Below are positions 22,529-33,560 of a stretch of DNA of 64,000 nucleotides, one piece after another (the stretch's first letter is position 1; each line of letters opens with the position of its first letter). Origin of the DNA: Serinus canaria (taxonomy: Eukaryota; Chordata; Aves; Passeriformes; Fringillidae); the NCBI RefSeq assembly GCF_022539315.1, contig NC_066331.1:11254015-11318014 (forward strand), written 5' to 3'. Both the position numbers and the translations under genes were made by a program. The notes under the pieces are model-generated. The model did no database searches, was not told the origin of the DNA, and saw only the letters and a list, made by a program, of their open reading frames with translations.

Positions 22529-24584
22529 GATCAACTGAAACTGCAATTCACTGCCTGGGTTCTCCCAAAGGCTGACAAAAGCAACACCTTTCACACCTTC
22601 AAGTGAAGAACTTGTTGGAATGTTGGCAGGTTTTCTGCAAACTGAATTCCTATTTTTCAAATTTAAAAAGCAGGAACTTCCAGCGATGCCCATGGGATTT
22701 TCTTTGCAGGTTGAAGTCCATCCACAGGCTGCCCTGGCAGAGCTGGGACAAAGTGCAGGTCTGATTAGACACTGCCAAACACAGCTGCAGAGATTTTTTC
22801 AAACTCAACTTGATCTCTTTCAATTTTCTGCTAATAACCTTTTACCGAAAGAGATTTCAATTTAATATTGTGTTATTTATAGCAAAGATGCTATTTATTA
22901 GTCATTATTATTACAAGATGTTATTCATGCTACTTAGAGTAAAAGCCTAAATGTTTCCTGAGATCTGGCAGGGGCAGGCAGCAAATCACTTAAGAAAGGC
23001 TTCTGAAAGGCAGCATTTTGTAAAGCAAGTTGCTGGAGGTATTTTGGCAGGAACCCTTCCAGCTGTGCACAGGAGGGCAACACAGGCAAGCACAATAGTG
23101 AGATAAACAAAAAAGGGTGTTTTGGAAACATGTGGTTCTAAATCAGTGTTTTGGCTGTCATGCTGGTTCAGGGCTGAGTTGTGCAGTTCTTGCCCAACCC
23201 AGAACAACAGAGGAAAAATTTTGTCTGATAAAAGAGACAAAAAAAAAAAAAACAGGGTCAGAGGGATGAATTTCTGAACTGAAAAAAATGAAGGCAAAGA
23301 GAAGACTTCAGGGTGAGCTGCTGGAGGCAGTAAAGGGTCAGAGAGGAGGAAGCTGTTGGTCACAAACAAAACGAGCCCCACGTCCCTATCAGGGAGACCT
23401 TGGGGAGATGCTGGGTGCTGCCACCTCCCAGGTCAGTGTCCTCCAATGCATGACCAGGACAATTTGTGCTTTTAATTTTGCTGCAAGAGATGTGCACTCT
23501 GGACTGACAAGAAAGCCAGTGTTTGCTGTCACAGCCTCCCCCTGGTGATGAAAGCTGCCCTTGGGACAGTCCCATCGATCTCCCAGACCTCCCGTAGCCC
23601 TCCGCAGAGCCCCAGCACCAATTGATTTCTTATTGGGTCTTAAGACAACATGTCTAAGCTTACAATATGCCAGGAGACTCCAGCACACTGTGCCACACCA
23701 AACCCATATTTCTGTTAATATCTTCAGCCCCTCCCTACCTCAAAACCTCCTCAATTTTTCTTCATTATAAGCACAAAAAAGACTGACCTAATAAAAGTAA
23801 AGGCTGAGGAGGAAAGGCAGGAATTGTCTTCAGATCTGAACACTGGAATATTTTATGCTCCCTCAGGGATATTGGAGCTCTCCAAACCTTGTCAAGATCT
23901 GGTGCTATTTGGGTCTTGCTTTTCAGCAGGGCCCTGGAATATTCCAATTTTAAGCAAGCAAAGAAAGAAAACCCCCAAAATCCCAGCTCCTCATTGCCTC
24001 AAACCAAAAATGGATTCTTTCTGTTTTAACAAAACCTCATCACTGTAGATAAAAAATGTAAGTTTGGGAAGAAAATGTGCGGCCTGATGATAAGATTTAA
24101 GTTAGTTGCTTTTTTTTTTTTTTCTGTAATAAACCAACAAGGTTGGATTGAAACTTTCCAGTCTACTTTGCATCTTCATCTGCTGCTAAACTTCAGCTGG
24201 CATACACAGTTTGGAACCCTCCCTTTGAAAAGACACAGATGGTTTGCCAAGGGTGGCCCAGAGCTGTGCTCCAGTCCCTCCCCCACTATCCCCATCCCAT
24301 GCACCCTACAGATCTTTAATATGTCAATTCAGAGCCTGTCTGTAAATATGTACATTTTTTACAACATTATAATAATTTAGGTGTAAATGGACAATAGACC
24401 TGATGATGAGGCTGACTGTGTCTGCATCCAGGGCTCTGGGGCAGAGGTGCTTCCATCCATCTCAAGCTCAAGCACATGGAGGCAAGAACAAGACAAGGGA
24501 GAAGCAGAAGTCAGGCTTTCCAACAATCTCTGCTGGTGTTCAACCCCTTTCTTGTACTGCTTGTGAGCCACCACCCAAACCCAC
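22529..24584. other. unique sequence with short homopolymer runs, no gene
   Basis: Contains an A14 run (23239-23252) and a T14 run (24110-24123), plus the AT-rich block 22790-22940 listed separately. Open frames reach 131 codons (- strand, 22986-23381) without recognisable domains. Confidence 0.5.
22790..22940. promoter_or_regulatory. candidate conserved non-coding block
   Basis: AT-rich, non-repetitive sequence: TTTCTGCTAATAACC, CAATTTAATATTGTG, TTATTTATAGCAAAGATGC and TTTATTAGTCATTATTATTA in close succession, ending near ATTCATGCTACTTAGAG. It has no open frame and a sharp compositional boundary with flanking GC-rich DNA. Evidence is textural only. Confidence 0.22.
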
Positions 24585-24920
24585 CTGGAGACCTCACAGC
24601 CCTTTCCAGTGTCTGAAGGGATTACAAAGAGGATGAAGCTGGATTCCTCATCAGGAACTGGAGTGTGAGGACAAGGGGGAATGGCTCCAAACTAACAGAG
24701 AGTAGGTTTAAATTAAATGAGGGGAAGAAATTCTTCCCTGTGAGGGTGGGCAGGCCCTGGCACAGGTGCCCAGAGCAGCTGGGGCTGCCCCTGGATCCCT
24801 GGCAGTGCCCAAGGCCAGGCTGGACAGGGCTGGGAGCACCTGGAACAGTGGGAAGTGTCCCTGCTGGAGTTAGATGGACTTTAGGGTCCCTTCCAACCCA
24901 AATCATTCCATGATTCTATT
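24585..24920 (+). mobile_element. CR1 LINE fragment, 5'-truncated
   Basis: Starts at the GGAGACCTCACAGCC motif and continues with CAGTGTCTGAAGGGATTACA, GTGTGAGGACAAGGGGGAAT, AAATTCTTCCCTGTGAGGGT, GGCCCTGGCACAGGTGCCCA, AAGGCCAGGCTGGACAGGGC and TCCCTTCCAACCCAAATCAT, ending at CCATGATTCTATTTG. The order matches the copy at 4325-4665, and both have the shorter CACAGGTGCCC junction (versus CACAGGGTGCCC elsewhere), suggesting the same CR1 subfamily. Confidence 0.95.
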
Positions 24921-25575
24921 TGTCTGTGAGCCCAGGGCAGCCCCAGGAAACGCCAGCCCTGAGGCATCTGTCCCAAGGTGGAGCCACGTCCCAGCCCTGC
25001 CTGGCTTTGAGGGCCACTGAGGCTGGAAGGTCCTTTCTGTGCTGGTGCTGAACCTTCTGTCCTTGCCCAGCATGGGCCGTGCCTCCTGCTGCCCCAGCCC
25101 AGGTGGTCCAGGGTGCCAGAGCTGATAAAGACTCTGTGCAGCAAAAAGAGGTAGCTCCGGGGGCAGCAGGTCACTAAAAGCTGTTTTTCCTTTGGGGTGA
25201 GCTCGTGTAAAAGAAGACCTGAGCTTGTTTCAGGCCGAGTGGGAACTTGCATAAAGGTCCTTTCTCCATGCCCACTGGGATGCTAAAAGCTCATAGCAAC
25301 TTTCCCAAACAAAGAGCAGCAATGAGAATGGAGAGTTCCGGGCAGCGGAGCACCCACTGCTGGGAAGTGAATCAGCACTGATCAAAGGGAAAGGGTCAGC
25401 CTTGAAGACTGTAAAAGTCAGCCCCTGTTCCTCTCCAGTAGCCAGGACAGGTTGCACCAGGAGTCAGCAGGAAATTTTCTACTGGAATTGTTTTTTTCTG
25501 ATAGAAAATTACAATATTACAAAGTAAAACTATGTCATGAGAAATGCTCTTTTTTTTATTTATTTTCCCCCAAAA

Positions 25576-25672
25576 GAATATTTCATTGGGCAAATCAAAA
25601 TGAAATATTTCCTTTGGACAAGCTTAAGCCAAGAAAGAATATTTCATTTTGTTGGAGTTACTTGAAATATTC
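25576..25672. repeat. four alternating inverted copies of GAATATTTCA
   Basis: GAATATTTCATT occurs at 25576-25587 and again at 25637-25648 on the + strand; the reverse orientation occurs at 25601-25611 (TGAAATATTTC) and 25663-25672 (TGAAATATTC). The four copies alternate +, -, +, - at roughly regular spacing in under 100 bp, so adjacent pairs can form hairpins. They could be a cluster of palindromic protein-binding sites or a chance product of AT-rich sequence. Confidence 0.7.
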
Positions 25673-25959
25673 TATTTTAAAATGGCACTCTAAAACTATA
25701 ATGGAAAGTTCCTTCTCCCACATGCACCTATTTTCAACCTGGGACTGATCCCTTTGGAAACTACTCCTCCCATCAAAAATCTTTCCCAGCAGCACCAGCA
25801 CTAGGGACTTGGGGAGCCCTTTCACCCCACAGACTTTGAACAAACATCCCCCAGAGTCAGCAGAACAAAGCAGAAAAGCCAGGACCCACCCTGCAGGATC
25901 TCCCACCACCCGCAGCAATCTCCTCAGCTCTATCTAATGTTGCTTTGAAAAGTCTTTCA

Positions 25960-26060
25960 GCCCCATTAATAAGCTAAACAGATACTGGGGGTCTAATTAG
26001 CAGGCTAATTGGAGAGCATGGTTAGGCATGTACTCAGGCAAGAATGTTTTATCAGTGGAG
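25960..26060. promoter_or_regulatory. candidate regulatory block with repeated CTAATT motifs
   Basis: CCATTAATAAGCTAAACAG is followed by GTCTAATTAGCAGGCTAATT, in which CTAATT recurs 12 bp apart (25993-26010), then GGTTAGGCATGTACTC. Paired Antennapedia-class homeodomain cores in a short non-repetitive AT-rich patch are typical of developmental enhancers. Not proven from sequence alone. Confidence 0.25.
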
Positions 26061-26758
26061 TGAGCAAAGAAGAATTGCTGTTTGCAAGAGTGTTTTGTGG
26101 CTGAATTCCACCCAAGATCTCAGCCCCGTGCGCAGAGCCTTGGCCTAAAGCAGAGTTTGGCCATCACAAGAAATAGCCAGGCTGAGGAAAACCAAACCCT
26201 TCCCCTTAACCAACGAGGATTTTCTACACACACGAATTAATTTAACATCCCACACTCTATTTCAACTTTCCAAACAGCTTTCCAGTTTATATGATGTCGA
26301 GACAGGGGGTTAATTTTCTAAGAGTTTCCAGAAGTTTCAGTTATGTCATGTATGTGTCACACAAATGTATAGCACAGGAAATAGCTGAATTTCAACACTT
26401 AAAATTAAAAATTTTCCAGGGTAGCATTTCCCTTAGCAGCCTGAAGGAAAACATCCTCTGGTTTCAGTCCTGAGGCTGGCATGAGATGAGAAATCCTACC
26501 ACAGACATGAGGTCCTTATGTTGAGGATTTCTCACTATAAACTCATGCCCATCCCCCCTATCTCTGGGAGCAAATAATTCCAAATAAACCCCAGTGCCTC
26601 TGCCTGGGAGGTTGAAATTATGACTATTCTGTAAATGTGTTTGTGGCTTTACCAATACCCAAGTCTGCTCAAAAATTAGAATTTCTGTTTCACTGCCTGT
26701 TTTGGTCAGTTCTGCCCCAAATTGCACCCAGATAATGATGCCTCCTGCTCGTGTCCTC

Positions 26759-27184
26759 TGATGTCCCAGCTGGACCCTGATGTCCCAGCTGGACCCCTGA
26801 TGTCCCAGCTGGACCCTGATGTCCCAGCTGGACCCTGATGTCCCAGCAGGACCCCTGATGTCCCAGCAGGACCCTGATGTCCCAGCAGGACCCCTGATGT
26901 CCCAGCAGGACCCTGATGTCCCAGCTGGACCCCTGATGTCCCAGCAGGACCCCTGATGTCCCAGCAGGACCCTGATGTCCCAGCTGGACCCCTGATGTCC
27001 CAGCAGGACCCCTGATGTCCCAGCAGGACCCTGATGTCCCAGCTGGACCCCTGATGTCCCAGCAGGACCCCTGATGTCCCAGCTGGACCTTGATGTCCCA
27101 GCTGGACCCCTGATGTCCCAGCAGGACCCTGATGTCCCAGCTGGACCCCTGATGTCCCAGCAGGACCCTGATGTCCCTGCTGGG
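26759..27184. repeat. 22-copy 19/20-bp minisatellite with higher-order structure
   Basis: The unit TGATGTCCCAGCTGGACCC is repeated 22 times without spacers. Units vary at one base (AGCTGG or AGCAGG) and in length (19 or 20 bp from CCC or CCCC). The variants are ordered: two consecutive 59-bp blocks (T20, A20, A19) occupy units 9-14, and two consecutive 39-bp blocks (T20, A19) occupy units 18-21. The first four units are all T and the next four all A; the last unit is degenerate (CCCTGCTGGGC). Three antisense frames are open through the array, giving a 309-codon frame that is an artefact of stop-free repeats. Confidence 0.96.
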
Positions 27185-30100
27185 CACAATGGACCCTCAC
27201 AGCCCAGGCTGCACACACCAGCGCAGCAGACACGTGCCATTGCCAGCAGCCAGGTTACATTTGCAAAGAGCTGATTTGCCATGGAAAAGGGGGAGATGGA
27301 GTCCCCAAAGTGCTGCCTCCTCCTGCAGCAGCAAAGCCCTGGCTGCTGGGTGACCGGGTCCGGCCGGGGCCATCCCGTGCAGGGGAAACACACGCACTGT
27401 TATTCTCCCTAATAAGATGCCTTTCAGCATATAAACCAATTAGGTGCAGCTTTTGTGTCCATAATAAGGCTGGGCAAGATGCTTTCTATGAGCAAGTGCT
27501 TTCCAGTGAAAAATAGCTTCTGAAAGAATCTGACAGTTCCCACATGAGGTTTCAGTTTGCTCAGGGCTTGGTTGGGTTTTTTTTCCAAATGCAAGTAATG
27601 AAAATTCTCACATTGTTTCAGACCAAGAAACTGTGTCTCAGTTTTCAACAATCTTTCTCTCTCACACACTTACACACTGCTGCTTTTAGCTTTTTTTTTC
27701 TTGTCTCTTTAAACTTTTTAAATCACAGTATAAAGATGAAAAAGAGGGAAGAAATGAAAATCCATGTTTGAGAGAAACACACTGAAAACAATTATTTTCT
27801 TCATTTTAGTCATGTGAACTTACTTCAAATCAATGTTTTTGTGCGCTTCCATGTGTTATCAAGAAAGAGCCACATTTTGGGTTGGAAAGTATTTAATGTT
27901 CTAGTTTAATTTTTTCAAATTACTGGTGAACCTCTGGCAGCACAGACTAGCCTTTACCTTAAAGACAAACCCTGTATTCTGAGTTAAATTGGGAATGGGG
28001 AAATGCAGGTATCCTTGTACTCTGCCTGCAGCTACAGATGCCCCAAACACTTTTTATCCCAGGTAAAAAAACTGAAGAGCAAATTCGCCCACATATAACT
28101 TCTCAGAGAACATCAATAACTCCTAGTTAGCAGAAATGGAAGCATCCAACCAAGTTTTGGGTTCAGAATTCAAGCAGAGAGTGAGGCTGTGTGATTTATA
28201 TTAAGGAAAAAACCAAAAATGTTTCCCAAAACAAGGACCCAGCAGACCTGGCTGAGCTCCTCCTCCCAGGTACAGAAGGTGCTGGAGAGCGACTGGAGCT
28301 GCAAAGGTCAAGTGTTAATTGTTAGAGAGAACATGATGATTACAGATACTGGGAGTCATTCCCATCTCCCTCTAGTGGTCCCCCAGCTCCCCGGGGCCAG
28401 GCAGGGACCTGAGCTGCAGCCAGACAGCTGTGCCTGTGCAGCAGGGTCCTCGTGGAAAGCAGGAGCCACAGGGAATCAGAGTTTGCACCAAGCTGCTTGT
28501 CCAGAGCCCTGTTTGCACAGCTTGCACATTAAAGAAAACCTATACATTTGGCTGGGCAACAACCAAGAGATTCTCCTCTTCCCCAGGATGCTGCAGGTGG
28601 CCCTGATCCATCACACAGCATCTCCAAATGACTGTGGAGCACAAACCACAGAGTACCTCTGAGCCATCTGCTCTGCAGAGGAGTCAGCAGCATCGCTGGG
28701 CTGTGACCCCAGCAGCAGCTCTGCCCTGGGTGCTCCGGGATGCCCAGGTCCCTGTGGCTGCTTGGGCAGTGCAGAACCAGGCAGGAAAAAAGACAAGGAT
28801 GGGGAGGAAAATCACCTTCAGAAAAACCTGTGCTTTTTACACAGGGACAAGGAGGGAGCAATTTTGTAATCAAGGGCAAATCACACCCCTGGCACCTGCA
28901 ATCCCCTTCCAATAGATGCATAAGTTGCAAAGACATTTGGCTATGGAAATCTGGTTTGGTTTAGAGCTGTTTCAGCTTAAGGAGGGAGCTGGCAGGAATG
29001 CCTTCCACAAGCATCCAACCTCCTGAGTTCCCTGCAGAGCGACGCTGGTGCCCGGCAGGCTCTGGGTGTTCCCTCCTGGGCCCACCTGTCACAGCTGAAG
29101 ACGTTTTGTTCCACCTCCAGAATGAAAAACTCCGGGGAAGGAGATATGAAACCTACCCAACCGTTTATAGGGAAGGAAAACCCTCCCATCACAAGAAATA
29201 GCAAAGCTCACCACGTGGAAAAGTGATTTTCAGAAACAAGTGGAATCCAGTTCCCTCTTCATAAAACAACAGCGAGGAAAGAGATGGAATAGGAACAGCA
29301 CAGGAAAGCAAGAGGAGACAGAGCTCTTGGGATCGTGCTTGATGTTTGGAGATAGATATGTCTTCAGGCTGAAAGCACCCACAGCCCTGCAACTTGTAGG
29401 ACTATGGATAATTTTGCAAAGCAGCCCCGTACCTGTAGCCTTTGTGTCCCACCACAGGAGGAGCCTAACTAACATCATTCAGGCTGGGAATTCAGAGAAT
29501 CACTCTATGCAGGACCAGTAAAGCACAACCAGATACAACAATTCTTGCTCAGGTTCATCACAGCAAGATTTTTTTCTGGTTTGTGTGAAGAAAGAGAAGG
29601 TGGAGGGACAAAGGGCTCAGACCAATATATACCTATGCATGTGAACAAATAGATTCCAATTTAAATAAGGGATCGGTAAAGGTCTGTTCAGTGTGAATGA
29701 CCTGGGCAATTCCCAAGGGCTACTTTGAAAGTGTTGTATTTTGAAATGGACACAGATCTTGGCGGGAAGTGGGGGAGCAGACAGTAATGGTTTAATAGAC
29801 TGTGGAATGGCTATAAAAAAAGAAAGGCGGGGGGGAAGAAAAAGCAGATGGCAGCCCCTTTGCAGGAGCCATAAAATTTCATGGTGTATTTTCTATCCAT
29901 GGCTTCACTGTAATTCAAGCCTTGGGGGCCAACTTTCTCTGGCAGTGGTTACTGAGGGGCCTTGGAGGGCAGAAGTAACAAAGGGTGGACACTGCTTGGG
30001 TGCACTGACCAAATGCTCCCTCTTGGGCTGGAACAGGAAACAGAAAAAATCATTTCAGAGAAACAACTAGGAGACTTCCCAGATGCAGCCTCAATCCCCC

Positions 30101-30376
30101 TCCAGGGGATGTAGAAACAAAAACCCCCAAAAATTCCAGGAAGCAGGATTGGAAAAGGGGCTCTTCACATCTACAGATAGGAAATAAAGGTCAAAGGAGA
30201 TCTACTATCCCTCAGCAGAGACCTGGTCTTGCATGGAAAAACATTTTGATTTCCACAGCTGTGTCCTGCCTTGGCCACTGGGCTCTTGGGAAGGGCACAT
30301 GGTCAGGACTGTGTCTGTCCTACAGACAAACCTCCACCCTTCACCAGAGCCACATTTTACCCCTGTGCCCTCAGAG
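27185..30376. other. unique sequence, no gene recognised
   Basis: A short AT-rich segment near 27400-27480 (CCTAATAAGATGCC, AAACCAATTAGGTGC, CCATAATAAGGCTG) looks like a possible regulatory patch. Open frames up to 147 codons (+ strand, 28219-28662) and 135 codons (- strand, 28529-28936) overlap in opposite directions and are not convincing. No transposon recognised until 30377. Confidence 0.5.
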
Positions 30377-30463
30377 GATGGCTTGGGTTCAAAGGGACTT
30401 TAGAGCTCATCCCATTCCAAAGCCCTGCCCTGGCCAGGGACAACTTCTGACCAGGTTGCCAAG
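30377..30463 (-). mobile_element. CR1 LINE 3' fragment (antisense), tail missing
   Basis: GATGGCTTGGGTTCAAAGGG, then ACTTTAGAGCTCATCCCATT, then GCCCTGGCCAGGGACAACTT and CTGACCAGGTTGCCAAG match the reverse complement of the CR1 3' region (TTCCAACCCAAACC, the GAT(C/G)(A/T)TTTA word, and the CCTGGCCAG / ACCAGG segments). The ATTCTGTG tail is not preserved at the left edge. It lies about 200 bp from the CR1 at 30676 and in opposite orientation. Confidence 0.8.
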
Positions 30464-30675
30464 ACACTTGTCTCTAACTTTGGTCTAACCAAGGCCCAGT
30501 TCAAAGCCGCATCTAGATTTGGCTTTGGTTTATTACCATAAAATTTGAACCAAGATCCCAGACACAAACACAAATAAAACAGGCTCAGAGGTTACCACAC
30601 ACTGGTTTTGGTGCCATCCCTCAGCACAAGACAGTCTTGATCTCAGGACACCCCACCAGCAAAGCTGCCTCCAGC

Positions 30676-31171
30676 CAGGGGATCCAGCACAGGGAGGAGC
30701 TGGAGCTGCTGGAGGGAGCCCAGAGAAGGCACCAGGATGAGCAGAGGGCTGGAGCAGCTCTGCTGGAAGGAAAGGCTGAGAGGATTGGGATTGTTCAGCC
30801 TGGAGAAGAGAAGGCTTTGGGGTGACCTCATTGTGGCCTTCCAGCCCCTGAAGGGAACCAACAGGAAAGATGGAGAGAGACTGTTTATAAGGGCCTGGAG
30901 TGCCAGGACAAGGGGGATGGCTTCACACTGACAGAGAGTAGCATTAGATGGGATATTGGGAAGACATTTTTCCCTGGCAGGGGAGGATGCCCTGGCACAG
31001 GGTGCCCAGAGCAGCTGTGGCTGCCCCTGGATCCCTGGCAGTGCCCCAGGCCAGGCTGGACACTGGGGCTGGAGCAGCCTGGGACAGTGGGAGGTGTCCC
31101 TGCCATGGTAGGGGGGTGGAAGGAAGTGATCTTTGGGGTCCCTCCCAACCCAACAATTCTGTGATTCTGAT
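30676..31171 (+). mobile_element. CR1 LINE copy, longest 5' extent in the window
   Basis: Reaches further 5' than the other copies: GGGATCCAGCACAGGGAGGA, a GGAGCTGCTGGAGGGAGCCC block and AAGGCACCAGGATGAGCAGA precede GGAGCAGCTCTGCTGGAAGG. The body then follows the CR1 order through GGTGACCTCATTGTGGCCTT, TTTCCCTGGCAGGGGAGGAT, GGCACAGGGTGCCCAGAGCA and TGCCCCAGGCCAGGCTGGAC to TCCCAACCCAACAATTCTGT and a GATTCTGAT end. Positions 30742-31108 are nearly identical to the copy at 51531-51897 (one mismatch, at 30985). The antisense frame of 186 codons over this element is not a gene. Confidence 0.96.
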
Positions 31172-32858
31172 ACCTCCTCACAGGTAAGCTGGCCTGGTGT
31201 CACTCAGTCACCATGGCAGGTACAGGAGAACAACACCCATCCCAGACCTGCAACACACCTGCTCCACTTCCTCCTCTCCTAGCCAGGGCATGGCCATTTG
31301 GGATATGAACACAACAAGAGGGATTAAATGTTAATCTGTCCATGGCATATAAATAAAACAGAGCAATTGCTATCCTGGAAGAAATAAGGGGAGGGATTAT
31401 TTTAATTTGTTCTAGCTAGCAAATGTGTTTTGACATTGTAGTTCAAAGATTAAGAATTCCACTCCCATTAGAGATAAAAAGCAATAATTAGAAATGACTG
31501 CAATGAAACCTCAATTTCCTTTCCACCTGTTTCCCACTGGAACAATTGCAGTGTGGAGCATAAGGAGAGAAAGAAGGAAAAAAACATCAGCCTGGAGATA
31601 TTGTGCTTCAGTTGCACTGACTCTAATTATTCCAAGACCAGTCTCTAATAGCTTTGCTAAACTAGTTGTTTCCAAGTGATATCAAAACAAGTTGAAGAGG
31701 ATAAATATTTTCTCAAGGATTAATGATTTTTTTTAAAAAAAGCTTCATTTTAAAAAATTACTACTATGAACAGTTCTCTATGAAAAGTATTTCAGGATCT
31801 TCACACAGGTGCTTGGACTTTGGTGGAATGTGCATACATGGGGTTTAATTCTTTGTTTGGGGAGGGAGTAGAGAGCAGGAGTCCTTTGCTTGCATGAGAA
31901 ATCAGAGCAGCTGGAGACTCAGTGAGCAAAGGAAACTTGTGCTCTCTGTTAGGAGTCCAACATTTCAAAGCACTCAGGAATCTAAAATTAGAGCAGAATA
32001 AAAAACCAAAAAAGAGCTTTTCTTATAATTTTGCTTTTAGCACAGGACGAAATGACCCATTTTCTCACGGAGGTGCAAAGGAGGAAGAACAGGGAGAAGC
32101 AGAATAGTTTTTCCCCTCCCTGTGCATCAGTGGGATCCATTTTTGGCTGAAGACCTGAAATCAGAGATGCCATCATTCTGCAAAGCACTTATTTCAGCTG
32201 TTTCTTTCAAAAGATCTCGCAGGTGCACATCACTGGCAGGGCACCAAGGGCCTATTTTTTGCCATTTCTAAGCTATCAGCATCCATGAGATTGGGACATC
32301 TGGGATTCCCACTGCTGGGAGCTGGCACCATCCCACCTGGAAAAGGGTGTGGAGAATTCTCTGCCCATGTGTACAAACCAGCAGCAACATTTCCCACTAA
32401 TGAGCAATTCCACAGGAAGGTTAAAGAAAAGTCAAGGTTTTCATTAAGGGCTCTGGCCACTTAATTGGTCTATTCCAACAAATGCAATAATATTTGCAGA
32501 AAGGCCAGGCAGATAAAGGAAAGAGTAAACAAGGTCAGAATGTCTGCATGAAGCAAATCCATGGATGTGGGACTGGAAAGCACTGCTGCTGCTGCCAGGA
32601 GGGGGATGTTCACCCATCCCACTGGCTGTGGCTTGCACTTGGGGTAAGTTGTTGCTTGAAGCAATTCAGGAATTTGCCTTAGGGATGAGCAGGCTTTGTG
32701 GAATTGATGACACATCTTCAGACACCCGGGGCACAGAAGGGACAGGACCACACACTGCAGATGGTGCCCCAGAGTCCTCAACATGCCCTTGGGCAGTACA
32801 AATTACCTAAGAAAATTTGCTTTTCCTCTAAACTTGGATTTGATAAAATAAAATTTTC
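31172..32858. other. unique sequence, no gene recognised
   Basis: AT-rich from about 31310 to 31860, including an T8A7 run (31727-31741) that is self-complementary. Open frames do not exceed 104 codons and carry no recognisable domain. No additional repeat recognised. Confidence 0.5.
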
Positions 32859-33003
32859 ATAGAATCACAGAAGAGTTAGAGGAAAGGATTTAAAGCTCAT
32901 CCAGTTCCACCTCCTGCTGTGGTCAAGGACACCTTCCACTAGGCCAGGCTACTCCTACACCGATCCAACCCGGCCTTGGACACTTCCAGGAATGAGGCAT
33001 CCT
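32859..33003 (-). mobile_element. CR1 LINE 3' fragment (antisense)
   Basis: CATAGAATCACAGAAGAGTT, AAGCTCATCCAGTTCCACCT, CAAGGACACCTTCCACTAGG and GATCCAACCCGGCCTTGGAC followed by CACTTCCAGGAATGAGGCAT are the reverse complement of the CR1 3' end, from the tail inward to the ATCCCTGG/GTGTCCAAGGCC block. This is a different and older-looking subfamily from the copies with the CTGGGACAGTGGGAGG block. Confidence 0.93.
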
Positions 33004-33329
33004 GATAAAAGCCACTGAAAGTATGCCCAGGAAAAGACAGAAAACAAAGCCCCCAAAATTAATTTTTTGCAGTTTTGTGCCCTCCTGCCCCATTTCATTT
33101 CCCAGTTCACCTTCTTTAACCAAGTATTTTTTCCCCATAAAGGTGTGAAAAGCTATGTCTATTATTGGACATTGTCAGTAAAATACAAGCAAGTGCAAAA
33201 TCCAGCAGCAGACCAGAAGCCCCTCCATGGTAACACCCAGAAGAGCCCTGCAGCCCCTGGAACCCTTCTCTGACACAGGGCACCCGGGAGGATGAAACAT
33301 GAAATGCTCAGAACAGACCAAAGGAAGCA

Positions 33330-33560
33330 TTTCTAATGCGAGTAATTATCCTGTGGCGCTTCCTGCCATGCGATACAAGAGAAGCAAATAATGCAGAATA
33401 ATTCCTCAAAGACCCAGTTACTGAGTTGAATAACAGCATCAGCTGCAGTTTCGCTGCCTAGGTCTCATATTATGAAGGCTTCTGGTCCCTGTGCTTCAAA
33501 CTAATCCCCTGCTGGGATTAGAAAAGCAAACAATATCTCTGTTTCAGTGACAGTCACAAC
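33330..33560. promoter_or_regulatory. candidate enhancer-like block with inverted OTX/bicoid-type sites
   Basis: At its core CTAATCCC (33501-33508) and GGGATTAG (33514-33521) form a perfect 8-bp inverted repeat with a 5-bp spacer. TAATCC is the established core for K50 homeodomain proteins (OTX, CRX, PITX, GSC). Upstream lie GCGAGTAATTATCCTG, AGCAAATAATGCAGAATAAT and a CATATTATGAAGG word, in non-repetitive sequence that retains CpGs (GCGAG, GGCGC, TGCGATAC, TTTCGC). Whether the block is conserved or active cannot be read from one genome. Confidence 0.33.

Larger units (their letters stand above)
24921..26758. other. unique sequence, no gene recognised
   Basis: GC-rich to about 25440, then AT-rich. 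A set of alternating inverted short repeats (25576-25672) and a homeodomain-motif block (25960-26060) are listed separately. Open frames up to 123 codons (- strand, 24881-25252) are unremarkable. Confidence 0.5.

Noticed and set aside
26759..27184. Regularly spaced repeats as a possible CRISPR array
   Set aside because: Units are contiguous with no unique spacers, and the genome is a vertebrate one.
26464..27393. 309-codon open frame on the - strand with Gly/His/Trp/Asp repeats
   Set aside because: It is the translation of the 19/20-bp minisatellite. Alternative frames are also open and the unit length is not a multiple of three, so no fixed peptide repeat is maintained.
30643..31203. 186-codon antisense frame, shared with a 184-codon frame at 51417-51971
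   Set aside because: The shared protein text results from the two near-identical CR1 copies, not from a gene family. The frame is antisense to CR1 and does not match the CR1 reverse transcriptase.
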